Shown here one piece after another: positions 1 through 5,796 of a DNA stretch of 11,669 nucleotides (its first letter is position 1; every line of letters starts with the position of its first letter). Under the pieces are notes generated by a model. That model was given only the letters and a program-made list of their open reading frames with translations. It was not told the origin of the DNA and ran no database searches. Made by a program: the position numbers and the translations under genes. Location: assembly GCA_937901125.1 (NCBI GenBank), contig CALCGT010000029.1, forward strand, positions 1-11,669, written 5' to 3'. This DNA is from an uncultured Clostridia bacterium (GTDB lineage: Bacteria; Bacillota; Clostridia; Lachnospirales; Anaerotignaceae).

Positions 1-99
1 GTCTTTTCGCATTCGTTTCCGTTTGCTTGAATTGACTATGGGTTGTGTGTTCATAGTACGCTATTCTATTTTCAAAGTTCACAGCACTTCCGCAGTGCA
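1..99 (-). other. Leader of an off-window transcript, probably pre-rRNA
   Basis: This is the 5' end of the RNA made from the promoter at 106-134. It begins with a small hairpin (arms 94-98 and 84-88, GCACT/AGTGC). It then carries CTTTGAAAATAGAATA (62-77), which resembles the boxA/CTTTGAAAA element of Firmicute rRNA leaders and spacers, where Nus factors bind for antitermination. No open reading frame with a ribosome binding site is visible in it. A 16S rRNA gene shortly beyond the left edge is the natural reading. A tRNA cluster is the main alternative. Confidence 0.6.
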
Positions 100-105
100 A
101 GGATT

Positions 106-134
106 ATTTTAGCAAAGGTATGTCATATTGTCAA
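106..134 (-). promoter_or_regulatory. Strong sigma-A promoter, probably of an rRNA operon
   Basis: Read on the minus strand, a perfect -35 TTGACA (129-134) is followed after exactly 17 bp by -10 TAAAAT (106-111). The DNA just upstream (about 135-174) is very rich in A and T runs, like the UP element of rRNA promoters. Transcription would start near position 99 and run off the left edge of the window. The strength of the promoter and the boxA-like leader that follows suggest a stable-RNA operon. The RNA gene itself is not in the window, so that part is inference. Confidence 0.85.
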
Positions 135-174
135 GCAAAAATTTCAACTTTTTTCAAAAAAAATTCAAAATTCG

Positions 175-201
175 AAAAAGCCTTGAAAATCAAGGCTTTT
201 T
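175..201 (-). terminator. Bidirectional intrinsic terminator after the Sir2 gene
   Basis: A perfect 12-bp stem (arms 175-186 and 190-201, AAAAAGCCTTGA and its complement) closes on a 3-nt loop. It has A/T runs at both ends, so a U-run forms on either strand. It starts 21 bp past the Sir2 stop codon and would keep that transcript out of the strong promoter just beyond. Confidence 0.85.
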
Positions 202-222
202 CTATGGATGAAATGAGGAGGT

Positions 223-960
223 TCAATTTTCCAGCACTACTTTTCTGAAAACCTCTCCAATATTTTCTGCGATCACCAGTGCAGCTTTATTATCATAAGA
301 TGTTGCAGATTTATTCACCAGCACCAATTTGTTCCCTCTATAATAATTCAGCAGCCCTGCCGCAGGGTAAACATTCAGGCTGGTCCCGCCAACGATCAGC
401 AAATCCGCCTTGCTGATGAAATCCACAGACTGATAGATCGTTTCCTGATCTAAGCCTTCTTCATACAATACAACATCAGGGCGCACAATCCCGCCGCAGG
501 CATCGCAGCGTGTAATCCCTTCATCTGCCGTCACATAATCCAGATCAAAAGTCTTACCACATTTCAAACAATAATTTTTATAGAGTGTACCGTGAAGCTC
601 CAATACATTTTTACTGCCAGCTCTCTGGTGCAGGTCATCGATATTCTGGGTGATGACCGCTTTCAGCCTGCCCATTTCTTCCAGCTTCGCCAGTGCCTTG
701 TGGCAGTCATTGGGCTTCGCATCGGGATACAGCAGTGTTTTCTTATAATATTTGAAAAAAACCTCAGGGTTCTGTTCAAAAAACGTATGGCTCAAAATTA
801 CTTCTGGGCGCACACCATATTCATTGATCGCCTGAAAAATTCCATTTTCACTGCGAAAATCAGGGATGCCGCTTTCCGTAGATACCCCTGCGCCGCCAAA
901 AAAAACAATGTTATTGCTTTCATCAATCCATTTCTTCAACTGTTTCCATTTTTCATCCAT
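223..960 (-). CDS. cobB: Sir2-family NAD-dependent protein deacylase (CobB-like)
   Basis: This gene encodes a 245-aa cytoplasmic sirtuin, an enzyme family that removes acyl groups from protein lysines using NAD+. The NAD-binding signature GAGVSTESGIPDFRS is at residues 23-37, TQNIDDLHQRAG at 104-115 and the catalytic His at 123 (LHGT). Zinc-ribbon cysteines lie at 131, 134, 152 and 155, followed by GGTSLNVYP (191-199). The length is normal for bacterial class U/III sirtuins. I chose the ATG at 958-960 because GGAGGGG lies just upstream at good spacing. An in-frame GTG at 990 would add 10 residues but has no better site. It lies 52 bp downstream of the CorC-type gene on the same strand and may be co-transcribed with it. 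The preferred acyl group and protein targets cannot be read from the sequence. Confidence 0.95.
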   Translation of the reverse strand: MDEKWKQLKKWIDESNNIVFFGGAGVSTESGIPDFRSENGIFQAINEYGVRPEVILSHTFFEQNPEVFFKYYKKTLLYPDAKPNDCHKALAKLEEMGRLKAVITQNIDDLHQRAGSKNVLELHGTLYKNYCLKCGKTFDLDYVTADEGITRCDACGGIVRPDVVLYEEGLDQETIYQSVDFISKADLLIVGGTSLNVYPAAGLLNYYRGNKLVLVNKSATSYDNKAALVIAENIGEVFRKVVLEN

Positions 961-1012
961 CGGAACCCCTCCATTCTTCTTCCTTTTCACAAGAAACTTT
1001 GCACTTATCGTA

Positions 1013-2326
1013 TCACATTTTTTCTTTTATTTCTACTGGTACAGTTTTTTCATATTGCACAACAGCTTCCATTACTCTATGATTTTTCACCCGTTCCACC
1101 TGAATTTTCATCGCATCTGTTTCCAATGTGAATTTCACACCATCATCAGGAATATATCCCAACATGCCAAAAATATATCCACCAAAGGTTTCGTATTCCT
1201 CCACAGGAAGGGCAATTTCCAATTTCTCCCTCACATCATCCAGGGATGCTCCCCCTTGGATTTTCCACGTATTCTCAGCAATCTGCAATATTTCCGCCTC
1301 ATCCTCATAAATATCCCCTACCAACAGTTCCAGCAAATCATGCAGCGTAATGACACCGCTCAAACCACCATATTCATCCAATACCACCGCAAACTGCTTC
1401 TTCTCCCTTTTCATATTGCGAAACAGAATATCCGCCTTCATGATCTCCGGTACAAAATAGGGCTTTTCTACCCCATACTTCAAAATATTTTCCCTGCTTT
1501 TATCCTCCAGACGAAAATAGTCCTTCGTATTCAATACACCAACAATATCGTCGGCATCCTCCCCATAGATAGGATAATAGGTGAATCGGCTCTGCAGGAT
1601 CGTTTCCCGCCATTCCTCGTCCGTGTCTTCCATGCCCAATGCCGTCACTTCTACCCGGTGGGTGCAGATCTCCTCCACCGGCGTATCATCAAAGGCAAAT
1701 ACATTTCTGATCCACCGGGTTTCTTCCGCGTCGATGGTGCCTTTTTCCTTTCCCGCTTCCAGCATCATATAGATTTCCTCTTCGGAAACCTCTGCTTCCT
1801 CATCTTCTGGATCAATGCCCATCAGTCTTAAAATACCATTGGTAGAAATAGTCAGCAGTGTAACCAGAGGTGCAAACACCTTGGAAACCCCTGTCAACAT
1901 ACCGCTCATCCCCAATGCCAGACCTTCTGCTCTTTTCATAGCCACCCGTTTTGGCACCAGTTCCCCAAATACCAGATTGAAATAGGCTAACACCAATGTA
2001 ATCACAAACACTGCTAAGGATTTCAACACGCTTTCCGAAATTCCAATGCCCGTGCCCTTTAAGGCATCTGCCAATGCTCCTGCAAAATTGTCTGCTGCGA
2101 AAGCGCTCCCAAGTAATCCTGCCAGTGTAATCGCAACCTGAATCGTAGCCAAGAATTTCGCAGGCTGCTCCGTTAAATTGACAAGGCGCTTCGCCCGTAA
2201 GTCGCCACTCCGCGCCATTTTCTGCAGCTTTGTATCATTCATAGAAATTACAGCAATCTCTGCACTGGCAAAAATTGCATTTAACCCAATCAATACCACC
2301 TGTAACATCAATGGCCCTATATACAT
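1013..2326 (-). CDS. CNNM/CorC-HlyC family membrane protein (hemolysin-like)
   Basis: This is a 437-aa membrane protein with the full family layout. An N-terminal DUF21/CNNM transmembrane domain (about 1-180) holds ASAEIAVISMND near the start and the conserved GELVPKRVA motif. A pair of CBS domains follows (about 200-335, including YPIYGED...VGVLNTKD and FAVVLDEYGGLSGVITLHD). The C-terminal CorC_HlyC domain is at about 350-430. Relatives are linked to Mg2+ (sometimes Co2+) transport or efflux, and the old name hemolysin is not a reliable function. The start at 2326 is chosen because GGAGG sits 9 nt upstream. Longer in-frame starts up to 2371 lack a site. No convincing promoter lies between the gene and the large hairpin at 2372-2453, so its transcript probably passes through that hairpin. 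Confidence 0.93.
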   Translation of the reverse strand: MYIGPLMLQVVLIGLNAIFASAEIAVISMNDTKLQKMARSGDLRAKRLVNLTEQPAKFLATIQVAITLAGLLGSAFAADNFAGALADALKGTGIGISESVLKSLAVFVITLVLAYFNLVFGELVPKRVAMKRAEGLALGMSGMLTGVSKVFAPLVTLLTISTNGILRLMGIDPEDEEAEVSEEEIYMMLEAGKEKGTIDAEETRWIRNVFAFDDTPVEEICTHRVEVTALGMEDTDEEWRETILQSRFTYYPIYGEDADDIVGVLNTKDYFRLEDKSRENILKYGVEKPYFVPEIMKADILFRNMKREKKQFAVVLDEYGGLSGVITLHDLLELLVGDIYEDEAEILQIAENTWKIQGGASLDDVREKLEIALPVEEYETFGGYIFGMLGYIPDDGVKFTLETDAMKIQVERVKNHRVMEAVVQYEKTVPVEIKEKM

Positions 2327-2371
2327 TTTCTTCTTCCTCCTATCCATCTCAAAAATATCAAAAAGAAACAC

Positions 2372-2453
2372 AAAAAGGTATACCCTGCCCCAGAAAGTAC
2401 TTTATGAGCAGTTCTCACAAAATACTCTTTCTGTTTTTCAGGCAGAGTATACC
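2372..2453 (-). terminator. Large multi-segment hairpin with U-tract: terminator or attenuator
   Basis: On the minus strand the outer stem pairs 2441-2453 with 2377-2389 (13 bp, one G-U). A middle stem pairs 2427-2433 with 2391-2397 (CAGAAAG/CTTTCTG, 7 bp). An inner stem pairs 2414-2424 with 2398-2408 (11 bp, two G-U) and closes on AACTG. The outer stem runs straight into a U5 tract (2372-2376) with more U-rich sequence after it. This is an intrinsic terminator by form. Because the CorC-type gene starts only about 45 nt further on and I see no promoter between, it may act as a regulated attenuator. Otherwise it is simply the mntP terminator. Confidence 0.75.
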
Positions 2454-2524
2454 CTTCTTCTATTTCCCATCGGCATCAATTTTCTCAAAAAAACAAGTTC
2501 CGTCTCCGTCCTCGTCCATGCCAT
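2438..2524 (-). CDS. Possible 28-aa leader peptide upstream of the CorC-type gene
   Basis: A short frame reads MAWTRTETELVFLRKLMPMG and then NRRRVYSA. Its ATG (2522-2524) has AAGGAG 8 nt upstream, a normal bacterial spacing. The last codons and the stop overlap the whole 5' outer arm (2441-2453) of the large hairpin, so a ribosome finishing this frame would block the outer stem next to the U-tract. There is no run of a single amino acid that would name the signal, although three arginines in a row near the end are notable. No homologue is recognised. The frame could be chance, since only its ribosome site and its position speak for it. Confidence 0.35.
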   Translation of the reverse strand: MAWTRTETELVFLRKLMPMGNRRRVYSA

Positions 2525-2573
2525 TACTCACACTCCTTCAATCAAACCATTTTCCAATGATATGTATGGTATC

Positions 2574-2601
2574 ATCCCATAAAAACCCCATTTGGTCAAT
2601 C
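2574..2601 (-). promoter_or_regulatory. Possible promoter for the leader ORF and CorC-type gene
   Basis: TTGACC on the minus strand (about 2592-2598) is followed 17 bp later by the weak -10 GATGAT (about 2569-2575). The -35 is good and the -10 matches only four of six positions. It lies just past the mntP stop and upstream of the 28-codon frame. If it is not real, the downstream genes would depend on mntP read-through. Confidence 0.3.
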
Positions 2602-2621
2602 CATTTTCCATTAAGAACCTG

Positions 2622-3215
2622 TTAAATTCTCCCTGTGATACCGGTGATGAAGATTTCAAGGCCAATGAAAATCAGGATCACACCACCCAATATACTGGCC
2701 TTGCCTGCCAGCTTCGTGCCGACCTTTTTCCCAATATCCAGTCCCCAAAAACAAATCACAAAGGTCACTGCCGCAATAATAATCGCTGCCAAAAGGGCCA
2801 TGCCAAAATCATAATCGGCAATGGTAAACCCTACAGACAGGGCATCGATGGATGTGGCTACGCCCTGTACCATCAGCGCACCCAAACCGACCCCTTGCAG
2901 CTCATCTTCCTCAGCGCCGCCTTTGAGCCCCTCCCTCAGCATGCTACCGCCGATATAGCCTAGCAGTGCCAAGGCGATCCAAGGAATCAGTTTTTCAAAC
3001 ACCTGAAAAGTATTCACAATGGTATGGATACAAACCCACCCCACCATAGGCATCAAGGCCTGAAAAAATGCGAATACCCCGGCAATGCCGCACATACGCC
3101 CTTTTTTCATCTGCGGCTCATTCAGCCCATTTGCCAAAGAAACGGAAAAGGCATCCATCGCCAGTCCCACCCCCAGCAATACGCTGTTGAAAAAGAACAT
3201 AAATCCAATCGTCAT
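2622..3215 (-). CDS. mntP: Putative manganese efflux pump MntP
   Basis: This is a 197-aa inner-membrane protein with about six hydrophobic segments, the usual length for the MntP family, which exports Mn2+. The duplicated family signatures are present: GVGLAMDAFSVSLANG at residues 15-30, with Asp21 in the first membrane segment, and VATSIDALSVGFT at 119-131, with Asp124. Both aspartates correspond to acidic residues conserved in the family. The start at 3215 is set by GGAGGAG 6 nt upstream and by MTIGF opening the first membrane segment. Upstream in-frame codons run back into the riboswitch terminator and are untranslated leader. The Mn2+-sensing yybP-ykoY riboswitch directly upstream independently supports the assignment. 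Confidence 0.95.
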   Translation of the reverse strand: MTIGFMFFFNSVLLGVGLAMDAFSVSLANGLNEPQMKKGRMCGIAGVFAFFQALMPMVGWVCIHTIVNTFQVFEKLIPWIALALLGYIGGSMLREGLKGGAEEDELQGVGLGALMVQGVATSIDALSVGFTIADYDFGMALLAAIIIAAVTFVICFWGLDIGKKVGTKLAGKASILGGVILIFIGLEIFITGITGRI

Positions 3216-3263
3216 AGAAAACTCCTCCTCTATCTTATATGGCCTTTCCATTCTTTCTAATAC

Positions 3264-3300
3264 AAAAAAGCCCAAGTATAGTGAAAACCATACCTGAGCT
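3264..3300 (-). terminator. Riboswitch expression-platform terminator before mntP
   Basis: A 13-bp stem including G-U pairs (arms 3288-3300 and 3269-3281) closes on a 6-nt loop and is followed by a U6 run (3264-3269). It sits between the Mn2+ aptamer and the mntP ribosome binding site, with no other gene between. It is therefore the likely on/off switch. The family usually turns genes on when Mn2+ is bound, so this stem should be disrupted at high manganese. Confidence 0.85.
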
Positions 3301-3343
3301 GTTTGGTCCATAGACAGACTCCATGCATAGCTTTCCAGTTATA

Positions 3344-3434
3344 CATGAGTCTCGCATTTTAAAACAAGCCAGATCCTTTATTGACCAGTATGTTGACTTG
3401 CTACGCAGTCCCCTGCGCTTGCTACTCCCTCACG
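3344..3434 (-). ncRNA. yybP-ykoY manganese riboswitch aptamer
   Basis: The minus-strand RNA shows both hallmark loops of this family. GGGAGUAGC (3421-3429) lies directly after the 5' strand of P1, and CAACAUAC (3388-3395) lies inside the long right-hand arm. P1 pairs CGUGAG (3429-3434) with CUCAUG (3344-3349). A short hairpin CGCAG/CUGCG follows, then the second arm, CAAGUC paired with GGCUUG, an asymmetric loop holding AACAUACU, and a GGUC/GAUC tip. The two conserved loops dock to form the Mn2+ site in known structures. It precedes a manganese exporter gene, the classic target. I recognised it from conserved motifs and pairing, not from a covariance search. Confidence 0.93.
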
Positions 3435-3443
3435 AGTAATATT

Positions 3444-3472
3444 AGTATAGTCCAAAAAATACCCTGCGTCAA
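3444..3472 (-). promoter_or_regulatory. Promoter of the riboswitch-mntP transcript
   Basis: TTGACG (3467-3472) and TATACT (3444-3449) are separated by exactly 17 bp on the minus strand. The predicted start, about 3437, places the aptamer P1 stem at the very 5' end of the RNA. The -35 lies only 5 bp past the stop of the upstream aminotransferase gene. Confidence 0.85.
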
Positions 3473-3476
3473 GGGA

Positions 3477-4655
3477 TCAGATACAACCTCTCTTTCGCAA
3501 AAACTCTTCTATCTTTCCAATGCAGATTTTTAGCTGTTCCATGCTGTAGGCATAGGAAATGCGAACAAAGCCTTCGCCGCTTTCCCCAAAGGCATCCCCA
3601 GGCACCACCGCAACGCCCCCTTCAAAGAGCAGCCTTTCGCAGAACTGCTGAGAGGTCAGTCCCGTCAGATGGATGGAGGGAAATACATAGAATGCCCCTC
3701 TGGGCTCGAAGCAGTTCATCCCAAGGCGATTGAATTCCCCTAACAGATATTTCCTTCTCTCATCATAAGCCTCCCGCATCAGGGCGATATCGGCATCACA
3801 GAGGGCATCGTCCCGCAGGGCTTCAACGGCGCCATATTGGCTGGGCGCAGGGGCACACATGATAACATAAGCGTGTACCTTTCGCATAGCCTGAATCAGC
3901 TCTGCAGGACCAGCCGCAAAACCCAGTCTCCAGCCTGTCATAGAAAAAGATTTGGCAAAGCCGTTCAGCACGATGGTTCTTTCCCTCATACCCTCCAAAG
4001 CAGCAATGGAAAAGTGATTTTTACCGCCATAAGTCAGTTCTGCATAGATTTCATCAGAAATCACCAATAAATCATGCTTCAGGATTACAGGCACCAGTTT
4101 TTTCAGATCCTTTTTTTCCATGATCGCCCCGGTAGGATTATTGGGATAGGGCAGGATCAATGCCTTTGTTTTAGGCGTTATGGCTGCTTCCAGTTCCTCA
4201 GGCTGCAATTTAAAGTCATTTTCTGCCTTTGTCTCCACCACAACAGAAACGCCATGCTCCAAAGCGATAGCAGGCTTATAGGCCACATAGGAAGGCTCTA
4301 CCACCAGAATTTCGTTACCCGGCTCGATGATGGTTCTCAGCGCCACATCAATGGCCTCAGACGCACCAATGGTACACAAAATTTCCTGCGATGGGTCATA
4401 TTTTAATCCAAAACGGCGTTCCATGTAATGAGCGATCGCCGCCCGCAATTCTGGCAAGCCCATGTTCATGGTATATCTTGTTTTCCCCTCTTCTAAAGAC
4501 TGCATGGCCGCGCGGCGCACCCGTTCCGGTGTCTTAAAATCCGGCTCGCCTACGCAAAGGGACAGGGTATCGGGCACCTGTGCCGCAATATCCGCAAAAT
4601 TCCGAATCCCCGACCAGTCCATTTCCTCAATATTTTTCGCAATAAAATTTCTCAT
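3477..4655 (-). CDS. Class I/II PLP-dependent aminotransferase (AspC/PatA-like)
   Basis: This is a 392-aa cytoplasmic aminotransferase of fold type I, which moves amino groups between amino acids and 2-oxo acids using pyridoxal phosphate. Key sites are in place: CVGEPDF (34-40), PYPNNPTG (169-176) with Asn173, SDEIYAELTY (200-209) with Asp201 and Tyr204, and the PLP lysine Lys235 in NGFAKSFSMTGWRLGF. Arg243 follows in that motif, and Arg365 (FVRISYA) is the carboxylate-binding arginine. The best family match by eye is the aspartate/aromatic or N-acetyl-diaminopimelate group near PatA, but the exact substrate is open. The ATG at 4655 is preferred, with AAGG upstream at slightly long spacing. 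An in-frame TTG at 4676 would add 7 residues. It lies 54 bp behind the HypE-like gene, so a two-gene operon is likely. Confidence 0.93.
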   Translation of the reverse strand: MRNFIAKNIEEMDWSGIRNFADIAAQVPDTLSLCVGEPDFKTPERVRRAAMQSLEEGKTRYTMNMGLPELRAAIAHYMERRFGLKYDPSQEILCTIGASEAIDVALRTIIEPGNEILVVEPSYVAYKPAIALEHGVSVVVETKAENDFKLQPEELEAAITPKTKALILPYPNNPTGAIMEKKDLKKLVPVILKHDLLVISDEIYAELTYGGKNHFSIAALEGMRERTIVLNGFAKSFSMTGWRLGFAAGPAELIQAMRKVHAYVIMCAPAPSQYGAVEALRDDALCDADIALMREAYDERRKYLLGEFNRLGMNCFEPRGAFYVFPSIHLTGLTSQQFCERLLFEGGVAVVPGDAFGESGEGFVRISYAYSMEQLKICIGKIEEFLRKRGCI

Positions 4656-4709
4656 CTTGCTCACGCCTTCTCTCAAGTCCTTCTCTTTTGTTTACATAAA
4701 AATCTTCTG

Positions 4710-5702
4710 TCAAAGCTTTGCATCATACAGAGCATCGCTTTTCGGCTGCGCCAAGGGCAGTCTCATACCGTTCACTAGCATATATTTGCCGCCATCTGTC
4801 AGCTTCCCGATGACAGCCGCTGCAATGTCTTCCGCCTGCAGCTTTTCCACCAGCTTATCTCCATCCTCTGCCGCAATGATCATCGTTCCGCTGGAAATCA
4901 GCCCCAAATAGTCGATCCCCATAGCCTTGCAGATTTTCTTCGTTTCTTCTTTGACGGGGATGTTTTCCACAAAAACATCCACTCCCAGACCAGAGCATTC
5001 CGCCACTTCCCATACTGCACCTAAAATGCCGCCTTCCGTAGCATCATGCATGGCTGTTGCCCCGTGGGCGAAAGCAATCTCCGATTCCTTCCCGACAGAA
5101 AGATAATTTTTCATATTCTGAGCAGTTTTCAGTTCTGCCTCTGTCAAATAGGCTTTCAGTCCCACTTCCCATTCTTTGGCAAGGATGGCTGTGCCTTCTG
5201 TTCCTGCCCATTTCGTCATAATAATATCTTGCCCCGCCTTTGCGCCGCCAGTGGAAAGAACCTTTCGTCCTCTTGTTTTCCCAATGACCGCCGCGGAGAT
5301 CACAGGCTTGCAGACCACATCAGTCACCTCTGTATGACCACCCAAAATCTCGATATTACGTTCTTCCGCCGCCCGGAGGGCTCCTGCCATCATTTCTTCC
5401 AACAAGGCTTCCCCACTTTCCGGGGGCAGCAAAACCGTCAATAGCACGCCCACAGGCTCTGCCCCGGCAGAATAAATATCGTTGCAATTGATCTGTACCG
5501 CCAGATAGCCGATATCCTTTGCTGCCCCTGTGATGGGGTCTGTGGAAAGGATGCAGAATTCGCCGCCTGGGTCGATGGCAGAGCAGTCCTCCCCTGTTTT
5601 CGGGCGCAGGATCACATCGTCCCGCTTCACTTTGCTTTCCATCATAGGCTTCATTACGACCTTCTCCAAAATTTCAGGAGGTATTTTGCCGATCTCAAAC
5701 AT
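4710..5702 (-). CDS. AIR synthase-related (HypE-like) ATP-binding protein
   Basis: This is a 330-aa protein of the PurM/HypE/ThiL/SelD superfamily, whose members bind ATP and phosphorylate or dehydrate small substrates. The N-terminal AIRS domain (about 35-140) holds GEDCSAID (37-44), STDP (53-56), CND (73-75) and GGHTEVT (121-127). The C-terminal domain (about 155-310) holds AMHDATEGGILGAVWEVAE (217-235), close to the HypE form of that motif. It differs from true HypE by ending in DALYDAKL rather than a Pro-Arg-Ile-Cys tail, so the cysteine that carries the carbamoyl/cyano group is missing. No other hydrogenase maturation gene is nearby. The start ATG has AAGGA 9 nt upstream. It probably shares a transcript with the aminotransferase downstream. 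The substrate is unknown. Confidence 0.85.
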   Translation of the reverse strand: MFEIGKIPPEILEKVVMKPMMESKVKRDDVILRPKTGEDCSAIDPGGEFCILSTDPITGAAKDIGYLAVQINCNDIYSAGAEPVGVLLTVLLPPESGEALLEEMMAGALRAAEERNIEILGGHTEVTDVVCKPVISAAVIGKTRGRKVLSTGGAKAGQDIIMTKWAGTEGTAILAKEWEVGLKAYLTEAELKTAQNMKNYLSVGKESEIAFAHGATAMHDATEGGILGAVWEVAECSGLGVDVFVENIPVKEETKKICKAMGIDYLGLISSGTMIIAAEDGDKLVEKLQAEDIAAAVIGKLTDGGKYMLVNGMRLPLAQPKSDALYDAKL

Positions 5703-5723
5703 TGTTTTTCATCCTTTCCTTTA

Positions 5724-5778
5724 CAAAAAGCCTCTGCAGGAGCATGACATCTGTCATGCTGTCTCCCGACAGAGGCTT
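5724..5778 (-). terminator. Intrinsic terminator downstream of the VanW gene
   Basis: A two-part hairpin has a 9-bp base (5770-5778 with 5728-5736, AAGCCTCTG and its complement) and an inner 8-bp stem (AGCATGAC/GTCATGCT, within about 5740-5760). A U5 run (5725-5729) follows the 3' arm on the minus strand. It starts 18 bp after the VanW stop codon. Only 22 bp separate it from the start of the HypE-like gene, so that gene needs read-through or a promoter inside the VanW gene. Confidence 0.82.
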
Positions 5779-5796
5779 CCAAATTCCTATTTTCTA

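Noticed and set aside
866..1831. A 321-codon open frame on the plus strand
   Set aside because: It is antisense to the CorC-type and Sir2 genes and has a Phe/His-rich composition typical of a reverse-strand shadow.
4710..5702. Assignment as SelD (selenophosphate synthase) or PurM
   Set aside because: The Sec/Cys-containing N-terminal motif of SelD is absent, and the sequence around residues 217-235 is closer to HypE. No purine or selenium genes are nearby.
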